Part shown: positions 1 through 6,595 of the stretch, piece after piece
Position numbering within the stretch: the stretch's first letter is position 1
Layout of the letters: the number at the start of each line of letters is the position of its first letter
Source: an uncultured Eubacterium sp.
GTDB lineage: Bacteria > Bacillota > Clostridia > Oscillospirales > Acutalibacteraceae
Direction: 5' to 3'
Assembly (NCBI GenBank): GCA_902462495.1
Contig: CABQCC010000040.1
Location: forward strand, 1-14,460
Length of the DNA: 14,460 bases
Position numbers and translations under genes: made by a program
The notes under the pieces: model-generated
What the model was told of the DNA's origin: nothing
Databases searched by the model: none
Seen by the model: the letters and a program-made list of their open reading frames with translations, nothing else

Positions 1-652
1 TATAAGAATTATCGCAAAAAGCTTGAGCAACGATTAAATAAATCAACGCATAATTTAGGAACACACCATATTCAAAAACAGATTCATTTAAAATAAAACA
101 ATATACATCATATATCATAAAAAAGAACAAACAAAAAAAGAGTAACTTTTTATTGTCGAATTTTTCTATCAAACAGTTTAGTAATGGATGAACCACTATA
201 ATCATTATATAACAACCGATAAACCAATTATTATTAAAATTAAGTGGCAGCAAAGACTTGACTATAGCAAGCTCGTTTATTGTCAGTCTTTTACACAAAT
301 CAAAAATCAAATATATGGCTAACACAAGCCATGATATTAGCCAGGTATCAAAACAAATTTTTGATGTCTGTTTTATTCTGAATGAATTGTTTTCGCACAA
401 AAAGAAGGACGAGCAAATAAAGAATATCATATTTCCTATTACGCCAAAAGTCCTTGTAAATAAAACAATTTGTTCCTCAAATGTAAAAGAAGAATTAAAT
501 TCCATAAACACATTTGTTGAAAGAGCATCATTAAATTTAAATCTGACAATTGTTTGCGAAATATGCGAAATTACAATAAGAACAATCGCAATAATCTTCA
601 ACAATTCAACACCTGATTTTCGCTGTTTCTTTAAACAGTTATCACTTGCCAT
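1..652 (-). CDS. Acyltransferase-3 family membrane protein, 5' part (runs off the left edge)
   Basis: This frame is open from an ATG at 652 down to the window edge, giving 217 codons with no stop, so the C-terminus is missing. The start is fixed by AGAGGAG (659-665), six bases upstream. The N-terminus has the family's opening pattern, a basic stretch then SGVELLKIIAIVLIVISH in the first membrane helix, where the conserved catalytic His of acyltransferase-3 proteins sits. Further helices follow, and NNWFIGCYIMIIVVHPLLN resembles the conserved WF-containing helix of the family. Members transfer acetyl or other acyl groups to surface polysaccharides or membrane molecules; the substrate here is unknown. 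By eye G+C is about 25-32%, well below the neighbouring genes, and codons are AT-rich, which suggests horizontal acquisition. A neighbouring polysaccharide exporter permease fits an envelope role, but a terminator at 781-812 lies between the two genes. Family assignment is from sequence pattern only. Confidence 0.75.
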   Translation of the reverse strand, partial: MASDNCLKKQRKSGVELLKIIAIVLIVISHISQTIVRFKFNDALSTNVFMEFNSSFTFEEQIVLFTRTFGVIGNMIFFICSSFFLCENNSFRIKQTSKICFDTWLISWLVLAIYLIFDLCKRLTINELAIVKSLLPLNFNNNWFIGCYIMIIVVHPLLNCLIEKFDNKKLLFFCLFFFMIYDVYCFILNESVFEYGVFLNYALIYLIVAQAFCDNSY

Positions 653-780
653 TGTTTTCTCCTCTTTATAACACAAAATAACTGATAGATTAATTGTCAC
701 TATTTTTCTTATAACAACAGTAGCATAATTCCGATTTTTTTGCAACCTAAATCAACAATTAGTTTGCGATTTTACTATAT

Positions 781-812
781 AAAAACTCCCGTACAATGCA
801 AATTGTACGGGA
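781..812 (-). terminator. Rho-independent terminator of the ABC export permease
   Basis: Arms CCCGTACAAT (788-797) and ATTGTACGGG (802-811) pair perfectly around a four-base loop, with one further T-A pair at 787/812. On the minus strand the stem is followed within three bases by five T residues (785-781) and more AT. It starts nine bases after the permease stop codon. It ends the permease transcript before the AT-rich acyltransferase gene. Confidence 0.85.
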
Positions 813-820
813 ATTTGATT

Positions 821-1678
821 TTATAGATGATATACGATTTTGTCGGAAAACTTGTTGAAAATGATGATGCCGACTGCAAGTGACAAGATTGACATTACCG
901 TTGCATAAAGCACCAACTTCCAGCTGAGGAGCTGAGTCGGCAAGGTGTTGCCGTAAAGCACGCACTGTCTGAACAACTCAATCATTGAATAAAGCGGATT
1001 GAGTTTGATGACATAGATAATTTTTCTGCCCTCAAATCTGTTCATTGAATAGAGGATAGGAACCATATACATCAAAAGCTTTGTGCAAACATCCCAAATG
1101 TACTCAACATCTCTGAAATAAACATTCACAACCGAGAGGATAAGACCCACACCTGTTGAGAACATCAAAAGCAAAATCATCGGCAGGAACACAAGCACAA
1201 TCTTCCAGCTTAGTGTAAGCCCTGCACCGCCGCTTATGCCTGTCAGTTTGAAGAAAATCCAAACACAAACATAGCAAATTGTTGAAATTGCAAATGTAAC
1301 AAATGTTGAAAGCGTTGATGACAGCGGATACATATACTTTGGTACATATACCTTTTTAATAATTGAAGCGTTGCGCCTAAATGCTGTCAGCGATTGCTTG
1401 GTTGATGTTACGAAAAATTCAAAAATCAATCTGCCCGAAAACAAATATACCGGATAACAAACGATTCCGTCCTTTTTTCTTGCAAGGAGCGCACCGAAAA
1501 TGACAGACAAAACTATCATATTAAGAAGCGGTTGCAAGAAGCTCCAGAATATACCGAGCCAAGAATTTCTGTACTTGAGCTTTACATTTTTTCTTGTAAG
1601 CTCCATAAGCAAATCCTTGTATTTGTTAAACATACTAAAGGAATGCTTAAGTTCTTCTTTTTTTTCTTCAGTACTCAT
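821..1678 (-). CDS. ABC-2 type polysaccharide/polyol-phosphate export permease
   Basis: A 285-residue integral membrane protein of the TagG/Wzm/KpsM type, the channel half of ABC exporters for teichoic acids, O-antigens or capsules. Visible signs are a charged cytoplasmic N-terminus, the family pattern LKYRNSWLGIFWSFLQPL (about residues 34-51), about six hydrophobic helices, and VNVYFRDVEYI (184-194) before the last helices; length is normal for the family. I chose the ATG at 1678 over a GTG at 1690. AGAGGTG (1688-1694) lies nine bases before the ATG and works as its ribosome site, while the GTG would lie inside that site. A sigma-A promoter sits at 1734-1762 and a terminator follows. No ATP-binding partner (TagH/Wzt type) is seen next to it, so the ATPase must be encoded elsewhere. 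The exported glycan cannot be named. Confidence 0.88.
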   Translation of the reverse strand: MSTEEKKEELKHSFSMFNKYKDLLMELTRKNVKLKYRNSWLGIFWSFLQPLLNMIVLSVIFGALLARKKDGIVCYPVYLFSGRLIFEFFVTSTKQSLTAFRRNASIIKKVYVPKYMYPLSSTLSTFVTFAISTICYVCVWIFFKLTGISGGAGLTLSWKIVLVFLPMILLLMFSTGVGLILSVVNVYFRDVEYIWDVCTKLLMYMVPILYSMNRFEGRKIIYVIKLNPLYSMIELFRQCVLYGNTLPTQLLSWKLVLYATVMSILSLAVGIIIFNKFSDKIVYHL

Positions 1679-1733
1679 TGAATTGAACACCTCTGTTTTT
1701 TCCCGTTTATCACGACTGTCTTAAATATGTGCC

Positions 1734-1762
1734 ATTATATCACATGCCATACTATTTTTCAA
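1734..1762 (-). promoter_or_regulatory. Sigma-A promoter of the ABC export permease
   Basis: Read on the minus strand this is TTGAAA (1762-1757), a 17-base spacer, then TATAAT (1739-1734), preceded by TG one base upstream (extended -10). Expected transcription start is near 1727, giving a leader of about 50 bases to the ATG at 1678. It gives the permease its own transcription start downstream of aroK. Confidence 0.8.
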
Positions 1763-1828
1763 CATATTTTATCAATAGGTTACAACTTCGTAACTTTTTA
1801 GACATACGCAAACAACGGTTACGGTCTA

Positions 1829-2320
1829 TTATCTGAAAATGTCAGCTATTTGCATAGCGGTTTTTCTTGCTCCCATATCCCCATTTATGACAAAATCGGC
1901 AGCCGAAAGATATTTTTCCTTGCGTTCATCATAGAGTTTTTTTGCTTTTTCTTTGTCCTGAAAAAGAGGTCTGGTGGTGTTGTCGCCTATTCTTTCGCAA
2001 ATCACATCAAACGATGCATCCAAGAAAACAATCTTTGCGCCCTGCTTGACCGCTTCAACATTTCGCTCAAAGGTCATAGCTCCTCCGCCGGTTGAAATAA
2101 CAGCACCTTTCATTTCAGGGATTTTTTTGCACACCTCGTGCTCGAGGTCACGAAAATAATCCTCGCCGTGAATGGCAAAAATCGCTTTTATCGCAACGCC
2201 CTGCTCTTTTTCTATAATTTCATCGGTGTCAACAAATTTGACGCCCAAAATCTTTGCAAGTTCCTTGCCGACAACGGTTTTTCCGCTGCCCATAAAGCCA
2301 CACAAAACAATATTATCCAT
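1829..2320 (-). CDS. aroK: Shikimate kinase
   Basis: Phosphorylates shikimate at the 3-OH with ATP, in the cytoplasm, on the way to chorismate and aromatic amino acids. The 163-residue protein has the P-loop GFMGSGKT (8-15), the shikimate-binding DTD (31-33), R57 in YFRDLE, the GGG motif (78-80), the lid arginine R117 in TRPLF, and R133 near the C-terminus. All core residues are present and the length is typical. I place the start at the ATG at 2320 rather than the upstream in-frame start at 2350, because the P-loop then sits at the usual residue 8 and GGAG (2325-2328) and AAGGAG (2331-2336) lie just upstream. The first eight bases overlap the end of aroE, so translation is probably coupled and both are transcribed from upstream of aroE. 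No convincing terminator follows; the next promoter is 67 bases downstream. Confidence 0.95.
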   Translation of the reverse strand: MDNIVLCGFMGSGKTVVGKELAKILGVKFVDTDEIIEKEQGVAIKAIFAIHGEDYFRDLEHEVCKKIPEMKGAVISTGGGAMTFERNVEAVKQGAKIVFLDASFDVICERIGDNTTRPLFQDKEKAKKLYDERKEKYLSAADFVINGDMGARKTAMQIADIFR

Positions 2321-3170
2321 TTTTCTCCAGCTCCTTTTGGGCAATCTCAATCACCTTTTCAATGTCGTCGTTTGAAAATTTGACGCCGTTCCAAATTTCC
2401 TGCGCAACGGCAGCCTGCCAAACAAGCATAGAAAGTCCGTCTGAATACTTGAGTCCTGCCTCTTTCGCATATTTCAAAAGCACGGTTTCCTGCGGATTAT
2501 AGATAACATCAAAAACCGCCTTTGCGCCTGCAACAACCTCTTTTGAAACAGGGCACGCATCAACATTGGGATACATTCCTACAGGAGTGCCGTTGATAAT
2601 CAAATCATACTCGCCCTTTGCGTCATTCAGCATAATAACCTTGATTTCCTTGTTGAGCTTGTCCTTGATTTCTTTTTTGAGTTCGTTTGCGGCGGCAAAA
2701 CTCGACTCTCTGACCGCAACAGTCAAATCGGCATCTGCCAAAACAGATTCGAACGCAATCATTCGGGAAACTCCGCCGCTTCCGCAAAGAAGCACCTTGC
2801 CCGCAAGTTCAATATCCGCCATCTGAAGTGCCGACAAAAAGCCTGCGCAATCGGTGTTGTGACCTATGATTTTGTCCTCACGCACATCAACTGTATTGAC
2901 CGCACCAAAGAGTTCTGCCTTCGGGGACAGCTCGTCCAAATACTTGATGATGTTGATTTTGTGCGGAATTGTGACATTGAATCCACGCAATCCGCTGAGC
3001 GTTTCGGCAAAAACTTTTTCCAAATCATCGGGCGAAGCCTCGACCATAAGATATGTGGCATCTATACCGCAAAGTTCAAAAAGCGCCTTGTGGATTGTCG
3101 GGCTTATGGAATGACCGAGAGGATAACCCGTAAGTCCGTAGAGGTATCTCCTTGTTTTCACCACTTTCAT
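2313..3170 (-). CDS. aroE: Shikimate dehydrogenase
   Basis: Reduces 3-dehydroshikimate to shikimate with NADPH, one step before the kinase encoded by the next gene. The 285-residue protein has the substrate motif GYPLGHSISPTIHKAL (15-30, with S21 and S23), the catalytic lysine K71 in GFNVTIPHK, GAVNTV (89-94), the catalytic aspartate D107 in GHNTDCAGF, a glycine-rich dinucleotide loop GSGGVSR (130-136) and NGTPVGM (193-199). Length is normal. The usual NRT motif that grips the NADP 2'-phosphate after the second Rossmann strand reads VRE here (153-155), a departure that could affect cofactor choice. The ATG at 3170 has GGAGG (3178-3182) at good spacing. It forms a two-gene operon with aroK and is divergent from acpP. 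Confidence 0.95.
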   Translation of the reverse strand: MKVVKTRRYLYGLTGYPLGHSISPTIHKALFELCGIDATYLMVEASPDDLEKVFAETLSGLRGFNVTIPHKINIIKYLDELSPKAELFGAVNTVDVREDKIIGHNTDCAGFLSALQMADIELAGKVLLCGSGGVSRMIAFESVLADADLTVAVRESSFAAANELKKEIKDKLNKEIKVIMLNDAKGEYDLIINGTPVGMYPNVDACPVSKEVVAGAKAVFDVIYNPQETVLLKYAKEAGLKYSDGLSMLVWQAAVAQEIWNGVKFSNDDIEKVIEIAQKELEKNG

Positions 3171-3201
3171 ATTTTGTCCTCCAAAAATTTTTAAGATATT
3201 G

Positions 3202-3229
3202 TTTATAAGAAAATTATTGACAAATCAAA
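3202..3229 (-). promoter_or_regulatory. Possible promoter of aroE-aroK
   Basis: On the minus strand TTTGAT (3229-3224), 16 bases, TATAAA (3207-3202). The -35 is a weak match. It interleaves with the stronger divergent acpP promoter, whose -35 lies inside this spacer, so the two polymerases would compete for the same DNA. Chosen by position and pattern only. Confidence 0.4.
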
Positions 3230-3245
3230 CAAAACTTACTAATAT
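3217..3245 (+). promoter_or_regulatory. Promoter of acpP
   Basis: TTGACA (3217-3222) is a perfect -35. With a 17-base spacer the -10 is TAATAT (3240-3245); TATGAT three bases further is an alternative. Expected start near 3252 leaves a leader of about 48 bases before the acpP ATG. Confidence 0.65.
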
Positions 3246-3299
3246 GATAATAACATATTACATTAAACATAACAACAAATTTTTAAGGAGCGTTGCTTT

Positions 3300-3536
3300 A
3301 TGATTTTTGACGAAATAAAAGATATATTAGCTGAACAACTTGATGTAAACCCTGACACAATCGAAATGTCATCTGACCTTTCAAGCGATCTCGGTGCAGA
3401 TTCTCTTGACGCTATCGACATTGTTATGAGCATCGAGGATCAATACGGCATTGAAGTTCCTGACAGCGTTATCGAAAATATGAAAACGGTTGAGGATATT
3501 GTCAACTTTATTGAGAATTCAACAACCGAGGACTAA
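3300..3536 (+). CDS. acpP: Acyl carrier protein
   Basis: A 78-residue acidic carrier protein that holds growing acyl chains on a 4'-phosphopantetheine arm. The attachment motif is GADSLDAIDIVM, with the modified serine at S35, followed by the typical acidic helix (IEDQYGIEVPDSVIENMKT). Length and charge are standard for fatty-acid synthesis ACP. AAGGAG lies nine bases before the ATG. The gene is transcribed alone: it has its own promoter at 3217-3245 and terminator at 3567-3597, and no fab or polyketide genes are next to it. It could be the main fatty-acid ACP or a secondary carrier; the window does not show which. Confidence 0.93.
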   Translation: MIFDEIKDILAEQLDVNPDTIEMSSDLSSDLGADSLDAIDIVMSIEDQYGIEVPDSVIENMKTVEDIVNFIENSTTED

Positions 3537-3566
3537 TCACAAAATTATATAGATGCGGCGAAATAT

Positions 3567-3597
3567 ATAACAGGCATATTCTGCCTGTTATTTTTTT
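3567..3597 (+). terminator. Rho-independent terminator of acpP
   Basis: A perfect 10-base-pair stem, ATAACAGGCA (3567-3576) with TGCCTGTTAT (3582-3591), five-base loop TATTC, running into seven T residues (3591-3597). It lies 30 bases after the acpP stop. Confidence 0.93.
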
Positions 3598-3642
3598 GTC
3601 AATTTGACCAAACAAATAAAAAATTTTTAGTCAGTTTAAATG

Positions 3643-3671
3643 TTGACACCTGTCAAAATAAATAGTAGAAT
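3643..3671 (+). promoter_or_regulatory. Promoter of glpK with overlapping palindrome (possible operator)
   Basis: TTGACA (3643-3648), 17 bases, TAGAAT (3666-3671), a near-consensus sigma-A promoter giving a start near 3678 and a leader of about 42 bases. The -35 is also the left arm of the palindrome TTGACA-CC-TGTCAA (3643-3656). A second palindrome built from the same half-site, GTCAA-T-TTGAC, lies at 3598-3608. A repressor bound to 3643-3656 would block polymerase; this is inference, and the regulator is not identified. Confidence 0.75.
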
Positions 3672-3719
3672 TACTTTATATAATAAAATAATATATATGC
3701 TATAAAAAGGGGTTTAATT

Positions 3720-5225
3720 ATGGCAGAAGAAAAGTTTGTAATGGCACTTGACCAGGGTACTACCAGCTCTCGTGCTATTATTTTTAACAAAAAGGGCGAA
3801 ATTGTCGCTAAAAATCAAAACGAATTTACACAGTTCTATCCGCAAAACGGTTGGATTGAGCACGACCCGCACGAAATTCTTTTTTCTGTTGTAAGTTCCA
3901 TGATCGGCGCATTGCGTGAGGGCACAGTTGACCCGAAGAAAATCGCAGGCATCGGCATCACCAACCAAAGAGAAACAACTATTCTTTGGGACAAGGAAAC
4001 AGGCGCACCGCTTTACAATGCTATTGTTTGGCAGTGCAGAAGAACTGCGGATTATTGCGAGGAACTTAAATCGCAGGGACTTTCAGATTACATCAAAAGC
4101 ACTACCGGTCTTTTGATTGACGCATACTTCAGCGCAACCAAAATCAAATGGATTTTGGACAATGTTGAGGGCGCAAGAGAAAAGGCAGAGCGTGGCGAAG
4201 TGCTTTTCGGCACTATCGACACATGGCTCATCTGGAACTTGACAGACGGCAAGTCTCATGTTACCGACTACTCAAACGCTTGCAGAACAATGTTGTTTGA
4301 CATCGACAATCTTTGCTGGGATGAATACCTTTGCAAAAAGCTCGACATTCCAATGTGCATTTTGCCTGAGGTTAAGCCGTCAAGCTGTATTTACGGCCAT
4401 GTTGCAAAAATCACAGGAATTGAGGACCTTGAGGGCGTTCCGATTGCAGGTGCTATCGGTGACCAACCGGGCGCATTGTTCGGTCAAGGTTGCTTTGAAG
4501 TAGGTCAAGCTAAAAACACCTACGGCACAGGTTGCTTCTTGCTTATGAACACAGGCGAAAAGAGAATTGAGAGCCGTTCAAACCTCCTCACAGGTATTGC
4601 TTGGGGACTTGACTGCAAAATCACATATGACCTTGAGGGTTCTGCATTCAACGCAGGCTCCGTTATCAAATGGCTTCGTGACGAACTTGAGCTTATCGGT
4701 TCAGCCGCAGAATGTGACGAACTTGCAATGCAGGTTGAGGACAGCAACGGATTGTACCTTGTTCCTGCGTTCACAGGCTTGGGCGCACCGTATTGGGATA
4801 TGTACGCAAGAGGCATTATGGTAGGTCTTACCCGTTCAATCAACAAAAAGCATGTTTGCCGTGCAGTGCTTGAAAGCATTACATACCAAATGACAGACTT
4901 GCTTGAAGCTATGATGAACGACAGCGACATCAGGCTCAAGGATTTGCGTGTTGACGGCGGTGCAAGTATTTCAAATATTATGATGCAAATTCAGGCAGAT
5001 ATGACCGGTTGCAATGTTAACCGCCCTAAGAACAGAGAAGCAACTGCTCTCGGTGCAGCATATCTTGCAGGTCTTGCAACAGGCGTTTGGGAGAACACAG
5101 CAGAAATCGAAGCAAACCGTGAGGTTGACAAAATCTTTATCCCATCTATGCCGGAAGAAAAGCGCAACAAGCAATATTCCAACTGGAAGCGTGCGGTTGA
5201 ACGCAGCAGAAATTGGGAAAGATAA
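3720..5225 (+). CDS. glpK: Glycerol kinase
   Basis: Phosphorylates glycerol to sn-glycerol 3-phosphate with ATP in the cytoplasm, feeding glycolysis and phospholipid synthesis. The 501-residue protein is full length for the FGGY family. It has the phosphate-binding DQGTTSS (11-17), the substrate residues R84-E85 in TNQRETTI, WQCRRT (104-109), Y136 in DAYFSATK, the catalytic base D248 in GAIGDQPGALFGQ, and GGA near the adenosine site in the C-terminal half (LRVDGGAS). A purine-rich AAAAGGGG precedes the ATG. No glpF, glpD or glpO neighbour is present. The histidine-containing insertion by which HPr activates GlpK of Enterococcus and Bacillus is not evident; the region reads IYGHVAKITGIEDLEG. 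Only 66 bases and no convincing terminator separate it from the next gene, so the two may be co-transcribed. Confidence 0.96.
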   Translation: MAEEKFVMALDQGTTSSRAIIFNKKGEIVAKNQNEFTQFYPQNGWIEHDPHEILFSVVSSMIGALREGTVDPKKIAGIGITNQRETTILWDKETGAPLYNAIVWQCRRTADYCEELKSQGLSDYIKSTTGLLIDAYFSATKIKWILDNVEGAREKAERGEVLFGTIDTWLIWNLTDGKSHVTDYSNACRTMLFDIDNLCWDEYLCKKLDIPMCILPEVKPSSCIYGHVAKITGIEDLEGVPIAGAIGDQPGALFGQGCFEVGQAKNTYGTGCFLLMNTGEKRIESRSNLLTGIAWGLDCKITYDLEGSAFNAGSVIKWLRDELELIGSAAECDELAMQVEDSNGLYLVPAFTGLGAPYWDMYARGIMVGLTRSINKKHVCRAVLESITYQMTDLLEAMMNDSDIRLKDLRVDGGASISNIMMQIQADMTGCNVNRPKNREATALGAAYLAGLATGVWENTAEIEANREVDKIFIPSMPEEKRNKQYSNWKRAVERSRNWER

Positions 5226-5291
5226 TTTAATCAGTTAAAATTTTGTCTTATGGCAAAATAATTTATATTCAAAAAAGGAGTTTTATTAATT

Positions 5292-6455
5292 ATGGGAAAA
5301 GTTGTATGTCCGTGGAATTTAATCACCGACTTTGTAACTGACGCCTTTGTTGGCTACGGTGTTCCGAGAGAGGATGCAGAAATCTGCACAGACGTTCTTT
5401 TGGAATCAGATAAGAGAGGTATCGAAAGCCACGGCTGTAACAGATTCAAGCCTATTTATATCGACAGAATCGTTGCAGGTATCCAAAACCCTGTAACAAA
5501 TTTTGAGGTTATTAAGGAAACACCTTGCACAGCAGTAGTTGACGGTCACGACGGTATGGGTCAGGTTATCGGCTACAAGGCTATGCAGATGGCTATTGAC
5601 AAGGCAAAGGAATTTGGTCTTGGTATGGTTGCAGTTCGTAATTCTTGCCACTACGGTATCGCAGGCTACTATGCAACTCAGGCTACCGAGCAGGGATGCA
5701 TCGGCTTCACAGGCACAAACGCAAGACCGTCAGTTGCACCAACATTCGGTGTTGAGGGTATGTTTGGTACAAACCCACTCACAATGGGTATTCCGTCTGA
5801 TGAAGAATTTGATTTTGTACTTGACTGTGCAACATCAATCACACAAAACGGCAAGATTGAATACTACGCAAGAATCGGCGAGCCTGTTCATCCGGGCACA
5901 ATCATCGGTCTTGACGGCAACCCTGTTGAGGGCGACGCAGGCGAAGCACTCAAGAGAATTCGTCAGGGCACAGCAGCTCTTACAGCACTTGGCGGAATCG
6001 GCGAGAACCTCGGCGGTTACAAGGGCTACGGCTACGCTATGATTATTGAGCTTCTCTCTGCTGTTCTTCAGGACGGTAACTACGGCAAGGCTCTTGACGG
6101 CAAAGATGAAAACGGCAACCTTGTTCCTTATCATCTCGGTCACTTCTTCCTTGCTATCGACACTTCAAAGTTTATGGGTGAAGAAGCTGCAAGAAAGAAG
6201 ACAGGCGAAATCCTCCGTGAAATCAGAGCATCAAAGAAAGCTCCGGGTCAGGACAGAATCTACACAGCAGGCGAGAAAGAATATCTTGTTTGGAAAGAAA
6301 GAGAAAACAGCGGTGTTCCTATCAACGAGGCAGTTCAGAAGGAAATCAACGATGTTAGAGATAAGCTCGGTCTTTCTTACACATTCCCGTGGGAAGACAA
6401 CTATGTTCCTTATGAAAAGGAAGAAAAGATTACTTCTCACATCGAGAGAAAGTAA
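5292..6455 (+). CDS. Malate/L-lactate dehydrogenase-2 (Ldh_2) family NAD(P)-dependent oxidoreductase
   Basis: A 387-residue protein of the Ldh_2 family (malate, sulfolactate and ureidoglycolate dehydrogenases), which is unrelated in fold to classical LDH/MDH. Seen are IESHGCNRF with the conserved SHG histidine H47, NSCHYG with H120, the nucleotide-binding segment GTNPLTMGIP (159-168), LDCATS (177-182) and GGYKGYGYAM (241-250). Its C-terminus is about 30 residues longer than many members and is charged. AAAAAAGGAG lies 11 bases before the ATG. Substrate cannot be told from sequence. Malic enzyme encoded just downstream favours malate, so malate/oxaloacetate is the leading guess, with other 2-hydroxyacids possible. 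It probably shares a transcript with glpK and ends at the long hairpin at 6480-6531. Confidence 0.85.
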   Translation: MGKVVCPWNLITDFVTDAFVGYGVPREDAEICTDVLLESDKRGIESHGCNRFKPIYIDRIVAGIQNPVTNFEVIKETPCTAVVDGHDGMGQVIGYKAMQMAIDKAKEFGLGMVAVRNSCHYGIAGYYATQATEQGCIGFTGTNARPSVAPTFGVEGMFGTNPLTMGIPSDEEFDFVLDCATSITQNGKIEYYARIGEPVHPGTIIGLDGNPVEGDAGEALKRIRQGTAALTALGGIGENLGGYKGYGYAMIIELLSAVLQDGNYGKALDGKDENGNLVPYHLGHFFLAIDTSKFMGEEAARKKTGEILREIRASKKAPGQDRIYTAGEKEYLVWKERENSGVPINEAVQKEINDVRDKLGLSYTFPWEDNYVPYEKEEKITSHIERK

Positions 6456-6479
6456 TCTCATAAAAACAGCATAAAAATT

Positions 6480-6531
6480 AAGGGGCGGGATGCCCTCGGG
6501 CTTCTGTCCGAGTGCGACCTGCTCCTTTTTT
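6480..6531 (+). terminator. Long imperfect hairpin with U-tail between the dehydrogenase and malic enzyme genes
   Basis: The RNA folds into one rod: AAGGGGCGGG (6480-6489) pairs with CCTGCTCCTT (6518-6527), including two G-U pairs. Then come an A-A mismatch, TGC/GCG (6491-6493 with 6514-6516), a C-T mismatch, and CTCGGGC (6495-6501) with GTCCGAG (6506-6512), closed by loop TTCT. Six T residues (6526-6531) follow. As drawn it is a strong intrinsic terminator for the upstream gene. The 22-pair stem is much longer than the 10-13 pairs of the other terminators here, and it sits 64 bases before the next start codon, so an attenuator or small RNA role is also possible. Confidence 0.8.
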
Positions 6532-6595
6532 GTTATTATTTTCACAATTTTTCACATAATAAAACTATGGCATAAAGCGAAAGGAATAATTTAAA

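Noticed and set aside
258..671. 137-residue plus-strand frame
   Set aside because: It lies antisense to the acyltransferase gene, which has clear family motifs and a good ribosome site; no upstream signals fit this frame.
653..780. Promoter of the acyltransferase gene
   Set aside because: Several AT-rich hexamers can be picked, but no pair with acceptable spacing stands out, so none is called.
1763..1828. Possible terminator after aroK (GTTAC...GTAAC, 1783-1798)
   Set aside because: The stem is only five pairs and no T-run follows on the minus strand.
5239..5256. Hairpin ATTTTG/CAAAAT between glpK and the Ldh_2 gene
   Set aside because: Six AT-rich pairs with an eight-base loop and no T-tail; too weak to call a terminator.
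6532..6595. Promoter for malic enzyme (TTGTTA...CATAAT)
   Set aside because: The spacer is 19 bases and both hexamers are weak; not enough to call.
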